The notes below the pieces were generated by a model, which saw nothing but the letters and a program-made list of their open reading frames with translations, ran no database searches and had not been told where the DNA came from. This document shows, piece after piece, positions 27,196 through 35,341 of a DNA stretch of 64,000 nt. The DNA lies in assembly GCA_020633655.1 (NCBI GenBank), contig JACKDF010000012.1, forward strand, positions 1 through 64,000, written 5' to 3'. Origin of the DNA: Deferribacteres bacterium (GTDB taxonomy: Bacteria; Zhuqueibacterota; Zhuqueibacteria; Zhuqueibacterales; Geothermadaptataceae). Both the position numbers and the translations under genes were made by a program. Every line of letters starts with the position of its first letter. Position 1 is the first letter of the stretch.

Positions 27196-27537
27196 TTAAG
27201 CAGGAATACCTGCATAGTATTGCAATTTATCCTTTAAAACGCTCTTGGGCTGCACACCGACAAGTTGCTCGACAACTTCTCCCTTGTTGAAAATCATCAA
27301 TGTGGGAATGGAGCGAATGCCGAACTGCATGGCCAGATGCTGGTTTTCGTCGGTGTTCACTTTGCCAACTTTGGCTGAACCGTGCATTTCTTCAGCGACT
27401 TCGGCAACGGCAGGTGCAACAGCGCGACAGGGAGCACACCAGGCTGCCCAGAAATCCACGAGCACAGGTTTATCAGAAAGCAATACTTCTGTTTCAAAAT
27501 TTGCGCTGGTTAATTCAATCTCATATTGTGAGGCCAT
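27196..27537 (-). CDS. trxA: Thioredoxin
   Basis: The 113-residue cytosolic thioredoxin has one thioredoxin fold, the cis-proline loop IRSIPTLMIF, and the redox motif WCAPC in place of the usual WCGPC. The change of Gly to Ala between the cysteines may modify redox potential. A strong ribosome binding site (aaggag) precedes the ATG. It is first in a two-gene unit with the zinc-ribbon gene. Confidence 0.93.
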   Translation of the reverse strand: MASQYEIELTSANFETEVLLSDKPVLVDFWAAWCAPCRAVAPAVAEVAEEMHGSAKVGKVNTDENQHLAMQFGIRSIPTLMIFNKGEVVEQLVGVQPKSVLKDKLQYYAGIPA

Positions 27538-27706
27538 TTTTTTCTCCTTAAAACTTGATCATTCAAGGTAAATCATCTGTTTGATCAAGGTAGAAACTTC
27601 ATTTTTTCGGGTAATTTTAAACACAATCAGAATCTTCTGTGCCGGTTATCATCTTTGGATGCACTTTTTTTGCATCTCGGTCAGGGATATTCCTGCTGCG
27701 GAATAT

Positions 27707-27931
27707 TTAACACGATTCATCCAGCATCTTAAACAAACGAACGGTCACATCATTGGGCACTTGCACATCCGGCATTCTGCGGTATAAATGAACGGTCTCA
27801 CGAATAGATTGCAGACAGCAGCGGCAATCTTCACAGTTATCGACATGATCCCTTAAATCCTGACAAAGCACAGATTCGATATTTTCGCCCAATTCATCGC
27901 AAATGCGGTCAAAAATGTTAGGACACGGCAT
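27707..27931 (-). CDS. Zinc-finger anti-sigma factor (ZAS type)
   Basis: The 74-residue protein has the ZAS signature HVDNCEDC (H-x3-C-x2-C) around residue 35 and a helical C-terminus with no membrane segment, so it is probably a soluble, redox- or metal-responsive anti-sigma factor. The start at 27931 overlaps the end of the sigma gene by 14 bases, which is why it is preferred to an in-frame start 31 codons upstream. It should bind and inhibit the adjacent ECF sigma factor. Confidence 0.85.
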   Translation of the reverse strand: MPCPNIFDRICDELGENIESVLCQDLRDHVDNCEDCRCCLQSIRETVHLYRRMPDVQVPNDVTVRLFKMLDESC

Positions 27932-28529
27932 GCTTGCTTTCCTTATGATGGTCTTCGTAAACTTGCAATATGGCGTTGCGCAACTGTATACGCGCACGTT
28001 TGAGACGGGAGTAAATCGCTTCATGAGAAAGGTTCAATATTTCAGCGATTTTTGTCGTCTCAAGCTGTTCCACATCTTTTAAGATGAAAACAACACGGTA
28101 AATATCTGGCAGGGATTCAATCGCTTCATCTAAAACGGAGCGCGATTCCTTGTTGAGCAGGTCATCAAAAGGTGTTCTACCGTCGGGCAGCAAGCGGGAA
28201 GGCAGTACCGGTGTCAAATTGATGTCTTCCAGATCTGTGAGCCGATTATTGATTCGCTGCCGTTCACGCAGCTTCATAAGCGCTGCATTTGTGGCAATCC
28301 GATAAATCCAGGTACTCAACTCGCTCTCTTCACGGAAGGCATCAATCTTGTCAAAAATCTTAATAAAGGTTTCCTGCAGGATGTCTTCGGCATCTTCACG
28401 GTTGATGAGCATTTTCAGACCGAGATTGTAAATCCGGGTCTGGTATTTCTCAACGAGCTCGTGAAAAGCGTGCTTATCCTTGTTTTTTAACCTGCGTATA
28501 AATTCCGTGCTGTCAGTTTGATGATCCAT
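27918..28529 (-). CDS. ECF (RpoE-like) sigma factor
   Basis: The 203-residue sigma-70 family protein has region 2 (KYQTRIYNLGLKMLINREDAEDILQETFIKIF) and region 4 (LPDIYRVVFILKDVEQL, then IAEILNLSHEAIYSRLKRAR, the helix-turn-helix). There is no region 1.1 or 3, as expected for ECF factors. The downstream overlapping gene encodes its likely anti-sigma factor, and the upstream gene a periplasmic thioredoxin, which suggests an envelope or thiol-stress response. Confidence 0.94.
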   Translation of the reverse strand: MDHQTDSTEFIRRLKNKDKHAFHELVEKYQTRIYNLGLKMLINREDAEDILQETFIKIFDKIDAFREESELSTWIYRIATNAALMKLRERQRINNRLTDLEDINLTPVLPSRLLPDGRTPFDDLLNKESRSVLDEAIESLPDIYRVVFILKDVEQLETTKIAEILNLSHEAIYSRLKRARIQLRNAILQVYEDHHKESKHAVS

Positions 28530-28551
28530 TTTGCCTTTTTGTTCAACTCAC

Positions 28552-29058
28552 CTAGGATTTTCTTGTCTTCATAAAATCATCAAAGGACATTTTATCGTAG
28601 TACTTGCCTTCCAGGTATTCCAAAATCGGCATGAACTGGTCTGGCTGAATGAAGCCGGAAATTTTTGTGATAAACTCACCTTTTTCATTCAAAAAGACAG
28701 TTGCGGGATAACCGCGAATGCCCAGTGCGGCTGTAAATTCCCGGCAGGTAAATTGTTGTCCTTTATAGGAAATCTTTGCATCGCTTTCTGCATTGATTTT
28801 GGCAAACAGGAATTTCTGGTTTCCATACTGGACAATTTCGGAATTCCTGTATGTCTGCTCGTCCATGACTTTACACCAACTGCACCAGTCTGTATAAAAA
28901 TCGACGACGATATGTTTGTTTTCTTTTGCAGCTTTGGTGATGGCCTGTTCAAAGTCAATCCAATCAACACTTTTTTTCTCGTTCGCCATCATGCCTTTTG
29001 AAATCAGGAGCAGAGTCGCGAGGCTTAGAATTACTGTCTTAATCATTGCTTTTTTCAT
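28552..29058 (-). CDS. Exported thioredoxin-fold protein
   Basis: The protein has a signal peptide (MKKAMIKTVILSLATLLLIS), then a thioredoxin fold with VDFYTDWCSWCKVMDEQTY (redox CSWC), a cis-Pro IRGYPATVF and a C-terminal helix. It resembles DsbD-gamma/SoxW-like periplasmic thioredoxins. The ATG at 29058 is preceded by gagga; a start nine codons upstream would spoil the signal peptide. It is 22 bases upstream of the sigma gene, forming a three-gene unit. Confidence 0.86.
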   Translation of the reverse strand: MKKAMIKTVILSLATLLLISKGMMANEKKSVDWIDFEQAITKAAKENKHIVVDFYTDWCSWCKVMDEQTYRNSEIVQYGNQKFLFAKINAESDAKISYKGQQFTCREFTAALGIRGYPATVFLNEKGEFITKISGFIQPDQFMPILEYLEGKYYDKMSFDDFMKTRKS

Positions 29059-29564
29059 CGTATCCTCATGAATTAAGTCATGCATCTGTGTTGCAGCTTA
29101 CAGAATGAATATAAAAATTTGTAATTGTTTAGATTCAATTTTCTGTAAAATCTGTCAGAGAAAGCACGATTTTAAAAAAGAGACCTGTAATTTATCTAAA
29201 AATATCGGTAAAAAAAGGATTTTTTAATTTTTCACAACTAAACAACCAACGTTAACAGCCGTTCATTCCATAAATTGGAAATTGAGTCTAAAATTTGCTT
29301 TAGTTGCATCTAAAGACTTGAGAATTAAATTGAAAAAAGATATTTTTCACCTGCTTTATTCAAAAATCGCAGGATTGGGGCTGAGTCAAAACATGATTTA
29401 ATAGCCGTAATTCAACATTTATGTCGTAAATTTAAACTCAAAAATGAGCGACATGAATGTCGCGTCACATGTTTTGATTCAGCCCGCCACACACCCAGAG
29501 TATTGCGTGAAAAAAGCAACTAATTCACAAAAAAATACAACCTGTTTTTCACAGAATTCGAGAT
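29059..29564. other. Divergent intergenic region with repeat family B
   Basis: The region holds the divergent promoters of the thioredoxin-sigma unit and the IMPase-like gene, neither of which I can pin down. It contains copy 2 of repeat family B (29379-29484), preceded by cctgctttattca (29350-29362), half of a family A outer arm. No gene is seen. Confidence 0.5.
29379..29484 (+). repeat. 106-bp palindromic repeat family B, copy 2
   Basis: Outer arms ggctgagtcaaaacatg and catgttttgattcagcc are almost perfect inverse complements. Inner hairpins are acatttatgtcgta-like and gcgacatgaatgtcgc. It matches 21831-21936 in the opposite orientation with the same length. Confidence 0.82.
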
Positions 29565-30575
29565 ATGCAAATACAGCAACTTCTCCCCCTGGTCAGGCAA
29601 CTGCACAATCAGCTCCGTGATGCCGTCGTCATGACCTGCGAAAAATCATCCCTGGAAAACCTGTCGACAGTTGAGTACGAAGGTGCCGATGATACAATCT
29701 ACTCCATCGACGCGGTTTGCGAAAGGGAATTAATTGAGATTGGCTCGAAAGAAATTGCTCTGCATGTACCAATCGTTCTCATCGCAGAAGGATTGAAAAA
29801 CGGGAAAATGGTTCTGCCAGAAGGAGCAAAAGAATCGGAGGCGAAATACCGTATGATCGTTGATCCTATCGATGGGACGCGTGGACTGATGTACCAAAAA
29901 CGCAGCGCATGGATCCTCACGGGAATTGCCCCGAATCGTGGCGAAGACACTTCACTGCAGGATATTCAACTTGCCGTCCAAACAGAAATTCCATTGGTTA
30001 AACAGCACTTGTCGGATCAACTCTGGGCGATTCGAGGCAATGGCATGCATGCCATTCGACACAACCGTTTGACGAAAACGGAACATACGATTGAACTGAA
30101 ACCCTCACGCGCCACGACAATCGCCCATGGTTTTGCCATGCTTTCCCGTTTCTTTCCCGGTGCGCGTGACATCATCGCTGAAATCGATGAAAAAATTATT
30201 CATGAGGCCCTCGGTCCGGTGCAGCCAGGCAAAGCGCACTGTTTTGAAGATCAATACATTTCAACTGGCGGGCAATTTTATGAATTGATGGCAGGCCATG
30301 ACCGGTTCAATGCTGATATCCGGCCGCTGCTGAACAAAATGATGCACAGTCTCAGCCGCACACCGGGTATAACCAGTCACCCCTACGATGCCTGCACAGA
30401 ATTAATCGCGCGGGAGATGGGCATCCTCATTACCGACGAGAAGGGGGAGTTACTGAATCCAAAATTAAATGTAACGGATGAGGTTACCTGGATTGGTTAT
30501 GCCAACCAGGCAATCCATGAGCAAATGGAGCCAATTTTACTGCAAGCGCTAAGAGCAAAAAAATTAATCTGCTAA
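29565..30575 (+). CDS. Inositol-monophosphatase-like protein
   Basis: The 336-residue protein has the IMPase metal motif IVDPIDGTRGLMY around residue 100 (Asp-Pro-x-Asp-Gly-Thr) and, upstream, VLIAEGL in place of the usual GEE. The C-terminal second motif (normally WDxAAG) is modified: HPYDACTELIAREMG. It belongs to the FBPase/IMPase superfamily, but these changes make the substrate uncertain. It may be a degenerate or specialised sugar or nucleotide phosphatase. It stands alone. Confidence 0.75.
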   Translation: MQIQQLLPLVRQLHNQLRDAVVMTCEKSSLENLSTVEYEGADDTIYSIDAVCERELIEIGSKEIALHVPIVLIAEGLKNGKMVLPEGAKESEAKYRMIVDPIDGTRGLMYQKRSAWILTGIAPNRGEDTSLQDIQLAVQTEIPLVKQHLSDQLWAIRGNGMHAIRHNRLTKTEHTIELKPSRATTIAHGFAMLSRFFPGARDIIAEIDEKIIHEALGPVQPGKAHCFEDQYISTGGQFYELMAGHDRFNADIRPLLNKMMHSLSRTPGITSHPYDACTELIAREMGILITDEKGELLNPKLNVTDEVTWIGYANQAIHEQMEPILLQALRAKKLIC

Positions 30576-30781
30576 GAGAACGCCAGTCGAGTTCTGCTTT
30601 TTTTCACGTGCCTACATAAAGTAATAAAAAAAACAAAAGCATTCTCGCTGAGCTCAACGCATATTCCCTGCGGCGAGACGCCCTCATTCTATTTTTTTTA
30701 ACACAATCTCAATCTCTGGTATCGATACGTCAAACCAGTCATTTTCTTGTTCTCTATTTTTATAGAGCCTACTCGCCCCTC

Positions 30782-31684
30782 TTATTTTTTTACGTGTAAA
30801 AACAAATTCACCCCCAAAGGTTCTGATCCAACATGTACTTTTGACGAATGAATACCACATTCCTCAGCTAACGACATCAATTTCGTGACATTGCGGTGAT
30901 GAAGAACCCAATTACCAATAAGCTCCATATATTTACGTGATGGGTTTTTCTCCGAGAAATTCCCAATTACCAATTCCCCGCCTCGGGCCAGCAATCCGTA
31001 ATAGCGTTTTAGCAGGAACATGAAAGCTTTATCATCAAAATAGTCAAACAATCCTGCTGACCAGACTAAATCGTATTTTTTGTCCGTGGAAAATTTCAAG
31101 GCATTTTGATGGTGAAAACGAATACGGTGCAACCAGGGATTACACAGCGATTTTGCGAAAGCTATCGCGTGGGTGTCCTGGTCGATGCAGTCAAAATACA
31201 ATTCCGCGTTTGGAGTAGAAGAAAAAAACTCATACAAATCTCTTCCCGATCCCGAAGCGACATTGAGAACATCGACTCGCGACTTTTGCATTAATCCACG
31301 ATTCGACTCCAGCATATCCAGAATTGTTAAAAAATAGGATTTCCGGTTGCGAACTGCATTCGGCGCTGCACCAAGATGAAAATATTCGTCCCATTTCCGC
31401 AAATGGCTTTCTTTTGCAATGTGTTTTTGATAAATGCGATCGAGCATTTCATAATCGCCGGCATAACCGTGGGGTTTTGTCAAAGCAAATCCTTGCATCG
31501 TGTTGGGAGACAAAGCATCTCCAAACGCATTGCGAATCGAATCCACGTCATCCATTGACAAATCACCGTTTACATGCTGTTGTACGACATTGGCTACCCA
31601 GTCATCAAATTCCTGATATTCTTCAATTTCAATTCCACCCTTTTCAACTAATTGACGGATATATTTCAAATGATTGTTTAGCAT
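30782..31684 (-). CDS. Class I SAM-dependent methyltransferase
   Basis: The 300-residue protein has a helical N-terminus (about 1-90) and a Rossmann methyltransferase domain: DVLNVASGSGRDLYEFF (motif I), an acidic end of strand 2 (FDCIDQD), and KYDLVWSAGLFDYF (motif IV region). The substrate is unknown. The N-terminal helical region with MQGFALTKPHGYAGDYEML recurs in a family of methyltransferases of unknown target, sometimes near signalling proteins. No partner gene is adjacent. Confidence 0.82.
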   Translation of the reverse strand: MLNNHLKYIRQLVEKGGIEIEEYQEFDDWVANVVQQHVNGDLSMDDVDSIRNAFGDALSPNTMQGFALTKPHGYAGDYEMLDRIYQKHIAKESHLRKWDEYFHLGAAPNAVRNRKSYFLTILDMLESNRGLMQKSRVDVLNVASGSGRDLYEFFSSTPNAELYFDCIDQDTHAIAFAKSLCNPWLHRIRFHHQNALKFSTDKKYDLVWSAGLFDYFDDKAFMFLLKRYYGLLARGGELVIGNFSEKNPSRKYMELIGNWVLHHRNVTKLMSLAEECGIHSSKVHVGSEPLGVNLFLHVKK

Positions 31685-31871
31685 TGCTGTTTTTCCTTGA
31701 TAATTGAAATCCGATTTTTCTTAACAGAATTTTTTTTCGTCACACAGTGAAAAATTCAATCTTCGCAATTGCACATGCGGGAAAGCACAAACCAACAGCT
31801 TTATGGGCGTCAGCATAATGCTTACCCCCGGAATGGATTACTCAAGATATTTTTTTAACCCAGACATCTAT

Positions 31872-31952
31872 CCCGCTTTATTCATACAATGAAAGTGAGC
31901 GAAGGGCAGGGGATACCCCCTGCCCAATCTTGGGATTTATGAATAAAGCAGG
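31872..31952 (+). repeat. Dispersed palindromic repeat family A, copy 2
   Basis: cccgctttattcata and tatgaataaagcagg form the outer arms, and gggcaggggata/ccccctgccc the inner palindrome. The repeat abuts the stop codon of the PKD protein gene and may act as its transcript end. Confidence 0.8.
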
Positions 31953-34900
31953 CTATTTCACATACATAATTTTGCGGGTTTGTGTAAACTGACCTACCCT
32001 TAAGACAGAGAGGTAGATTCCCCCGGGTAGATCCTTTGGTGTCCATTTCACTTTGTGTATTCCTGCCGAAAGATATTCATTCAGAACAGTTTGGATTACT
32101 TGTCCAGAGAGATTGTATATTTTTATGTTTGCATTCCCCTGTTCAGCCAATGAAAAACTCAAAATCGTGCTCGGGTTAAATGGATTCGGATAATTCTGAA
32201 ATAATTTATACTCACCCTGGAAATCCTCCGAATCGACAATGCCAGTCGGCTGGCTAATAATTATATAATCCGTACGCAGTTTTGTACTACTTCCGCCAGG
32301 CCCTGTAACCTTTAATTGAACGGTGTACTTTCCAGGAGCTGTGAAAGTATGTGTGGGATTTTTCTCATATACTAATTGACCATCATACGTCCATTCGTAA
32401 CTCGTAATGCGACCTGTTGCAGATTGAGCAAATTGTACGGTTAAAGGCGCTTGACCGGAAGTCGGGCTCGCACTAAAATTTGCCACAGGTGCAGCCTCAA
32501 GAACTGTGATAAAATTATTTTTTATCTCCGTATCCTGCCCGCCTGGACCAACAACTTTAAGTTGAACCGTGTATTGTCCAGGGTTAGAAAAGGTATGCTT
32601 GGGATTTTTCTCATAAACGAGTCGTCCATCATAAGTCCATTCATATGAGGTAATATCACCCGATGAATTATCTGCAAATTGGACCGTTAACGGTGCATTT
32701 CCTGACGTTGGATTCCCACTAAAGTTCGCAACGGGTACTGCAGCCGGCTCGGAGACGGTGATATAACTGCTGCGTGTTTTGGTGTTGCTACCACCGGGTC
32801 CGGTTACTGTGAGCATAACCGTATATGTGCCCGTGTTGTTATAAGTATGGCTTGGATTCGTTTGTGAACTTGTAACTCCATCACCGAAATTCCACGAACG
32901 GCTAGTGATGCTGCCGCTGGATTGATCGGTGAATTGAACCGTCAGTGGTTTCGTGCCACTTGTGGGTGTACCGGAAAAATTCGCAACGGGTGCTGCAGCC
33001 GGCTCGGAGACGGTGATATAACTGCTGCGTGTTTTGGTGTTGCTGCCACCGGGTCCGGTTACTGTGAGCATAACCGTATATGTGCCCGTGTTGTTATAGG
33101 TATGGCTTGGATTCGTTTGTGAACTCGTGGCTCCATCACCGAAATTCCACGAACGGCTAGTGATGCTGCCGCTGGATTGATCAGTGAATTGCACCGTCAG
33201 TGGTTTCGTGCCACTTGTGGGTGTACCGGAAAAATTCGCCACGGGTATTGCAGTCGGCTCGGAGACGGTGATATAACTGCTGCGCGTTTTGGTGTTGCTG
33301 CCACCGGGTCCGATTACCGTGAGTATAACCGTATATGTGCCCGTGTTGTTATAGGTATGGCTTGGATTCGTTTGTGTACTCGTTGTTCCATCACCGAAAT
33401 TCCACGAACGGCTAGTGATGCTGCCGCTGGATTGATCGGTGAATTGAACCGTCAGTGGTTTCGTGCCACTTGTGGGTGTACCGGAAAAATTTGCTACCGG
33501 CGCAACATCGGAGACGGTGATATAACTGCTGCGCGTTTTGGTGTTGCTGCCACCGGGTCCGGTTACTGTGAGTATAACCGTATATGTGCCCGTGTTGTTA
33601 TAGGTATGGCTTGGATTCGTTTGTGTACTCGTGGCTCCATCACCGAAATTCCACGAACGGCTAGTGATGCTGCCGCTGGATTGATCGGTGAATTGCACCG
33701 TCAGTGGTTTCGTGCCACTTGTGGGTGTACCGGAAAAATTTGCTACCGGCGCAACATCGGAGACGGTGATATAACTGCTGCGTGTTTTGGTGTTGCTGCC
33801 ACCGGGTCCGATTACCGTGAGTATAACCGTATATGTGCCCGTGTTGTTATAGGTATGGCTTGGATTCGTTTGTGTACTCGTTGTTCCATCACCGAAATTC
33901 CACGAACGGCTAGTGATGCTGCCGCTGGATTGATCGGTGAATTGCACCGTCAGTGGTTTCGTGCCACTTGTGGGTGTACCGGAAAAATTTGCTACCGGCG
34001 CTGCTGGGGATGCAACAGTGATAAAACTGGTCTTTGTTATTTCATCCCGGATACCGGAGCAGACGGCATTTGCGGTAACCGTATACGTACCTGGAACCGT
34101 GTAAGTATGCACCGGATTTTGTTCTCTACTTGTAGAGCCATCTCCAAAATCCCAATTCCAGTCCCATGGATCAATAGAATCAATGGATTCATCGGAAAAT
34201 TGCACCGTCAGGGGGGCGGTCCCTGTTTTTGGGGAAGCCTCAAAATCGAGATCATGAACGACAGGGCCTGTAAATGTACCACTGGATGGAATGATTAGAG
34301 TGGGATTATTCCAACTGATACCAATGGAAACGATATAGTCATTAGGGCCAAAACGAAAATTGTATCCGTTATAAGTTTGGTAGTATTCTTTTCCCGTTGC
34401 ATTGTCCCCGGTTCCTTCCACCATTATAAATGTTGTGGAGTTGCCGGAATTGGGATTTAAAGTTACATGGATACTTTCAGGAGGCGGATCGCCATCAGGA
34501 TCTTTATATGTAACTGCGAATCGAAATTGCGTCGTCGTGTGGCCGGAAGAAGGCGTACAAGTTGCATTTGATAGCGTTGGCGGTTGGTTGGCAGATGTTA
34601 ATATATCAAACTCATATGTCATCGTCTTTTTAAGATCGCCGTTGTATTCATAAAGATCGAATGCAACATAACCTGAGTAAGTTTGATTCGCAGGGGTAGA
34701 GGCAGGAACCGATATATCGAACTCCATAACCACCTGATAAATTGTATTGACCCAGACTTCTGTGTCGTAAGCGGTTATTCCCGCTGGAAAATTATATTCG
34801 AAACTGTAGGATCCCACAGTAGCGCCACCGGTTGTTTTTCTGGAAAACGATTTGGTTTCACCCGGAAGAATATTGACGGTTGTAGCCTGAATTCCTGTCG

Positions 34901-35030
34901 GACTAAACGAAACCTTTTTATCGCTTTTTGCAGTGGTTACCTGTGGAAGTTTTCTCTTGTTTTCCGCGTGCAAATTCAGAACGCTAGTCAGCATTGACAG
35001 TACAATCCAAACCCAAATTGTTTTTTTCAT
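31953..35030 (-). CDS. Secreted PKD-repeat protein with T9SS-type C-terminal domain
   Basis: The roughly 1025-residue protein starts at the ATG at 35030 preceded by gaggga, with a clear signal peptide (MKKTIWVWIVLSMLTSVLNL). An N-terminal beta-rich region (about 30-270) is followed by eight PKD domains. Five central ones are nearly identical (core VANFSGTPTSGTKPLTVQF, then WNFGDG, SHTYNNTGTYTV), the first is divergent, and the last two have WTYDG in place of WNFGDG. The C-terminus (YPNPFNPSTILSFSL ... GIYLSVLRVG) is a type IX secretion sorting domain, which predicts surface attachment or release. A probable adhesin or matrix protein. Confidence 0.9.
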   Translation of the reverse strand: MKKTIWVWIVLSMLTSVLNLHAENKRKLPQVTTAKSDKKVSFSPTGIQATTVNILPGETKSFSRKTTGGATVGSYSFEYNFPAGITAYDTEVWVNTIYQVVMEFDISVPASTPANQTYSGYVAFDLYEYNGDLKKTMTYEFDILTSANQPPTLSNATCTPSSGHTTTQFRFAVTYKDPDGDPPPESIHVTLNPNSGNSTTFIMVEGTGDNATGKEYYQTYNGYNFRFGPNDYIVSIGISWNNPTLIIPSSGTFTGPVVHDLDFEASPKTGTAPLTVQFSDESIDSIDPWDWNWDFGDGSTSREQNPVHTYTVPGTYTVTANAVCSGIRDEITKTSFITVASPAAPVANFSGTPTSGTKPLTVQFTDQSSGSITSRSWNFGDGTTSTQTNPSHTYNNTGTYTVILTVIGPGGSNTKTRSSYITVSDVAPVANFSGTPTSGTKPLTVQFTDQSSGSITSRSWNFGDGATSTQTNPSHTYNNTGTYTVILTVTGPGGSNTKTRSSYITVSDVAPVANFSGTPTSGTKPLTVQFTDQSSGSITSRSWNFGDGTTSTQTNPSHTYNNTGTYTVILTVIGPGGSNTKTRSSYITVSEPTAIPVANFSGTPTSGTKPLTVQFTDQSSGSITSRSWNFGDGATSSQTNPSHTYNNTGTYTVMLTVTGPGGSNTKTRSSYITVSEPAAAPVANFSGTPTSGTKPLTVQFTDQSSGSITSRSWNFGDGVTSSQTNPSHTYNNTGTYTVMLTVTGPGGSNTKTRSSYITVSEPAAVPVANFSGNPTSGNAPLTVQFADNSSGDITSYEWTYDGRLVYEKNPKHTFSNPGQYTVQLKVVGPGGQDTEIKNNFITVLEAAPVANFSASPTSGQAPLTVQFAQSATGRITSYEWTYDGQLVYEKNPTHTFTAPGKYTVQLKVTGPGGSSTKLRTDYIIISQPTGIVDSEDFQGEYKLFQNYPNPFNPSTILSFSLAEQGNANIKIYNLSGQVIQTVLNEYLSAGIHKVKWTPKDLPGGIYLSVLRVGQFTQTRKIMYVK
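32700..34020. repeat. Five near-identical tandem PKD-coding repeats
   Basis: Units of about 255-265 bp, visible by the recurring ggagacggtgatataactgctgcg-type block near 32753, 33007, 33259, 33513 and 33762, differ at few positions. The period matches one PKD domain. Such identity at DNA level implies recent duplication or gene conversion and makes the repeat number prone to change and to misassembly. Confidence 0.85.
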
Positions 35031-35341
35031 GATTTCCCTCATTAGAAGCGCACGTAAAAGTGAAAATATTAACCACCCATTTAAATTAAATCCGAATAAA
35101 TTTACGTTATGGAACTGCAACAAACCACCTTGTATGGAACAAAAAATAACAAAGATGGAACATTCATAGCTTGTCACATCCGTGTCACAATAATTAGTGA
35201 TTTTTCAGGAAGAAAATGGTGTATTTCTATCGTAGTAAGGAAAGGAAATTTACGTGGGGTATACGCTAATATTAACTATTAAAATTTCTTGAGGGCACCA
35301 GTATTTGCGTTACTATTTCAGGAACAAAGCAAACGGATTTT
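35031..35341. other. Intergenic region between hybrid regulator and PKD gene
   Basis: The 311 bases contain the leader of the PKD gene and the 3' flank of the regulator gene, both on the minus strand. I see no terminator, operator or gene. Confidence 0.35.

Noticed and set aside
32700..34020. Regularly spaced repeats resembling an array
   Set aside because: The units are about 260 bp and wholly coding, with no short repeat/spacer pattern, so this is not a CRISPR.
33177..34298. 373-codon plus-strand frame with repeated motifs
   Set aside because: It is the antisense of the near-identical PKD repeats. Its periodicity comes from them and it has no signal peptide, family match or ribosome binding site.
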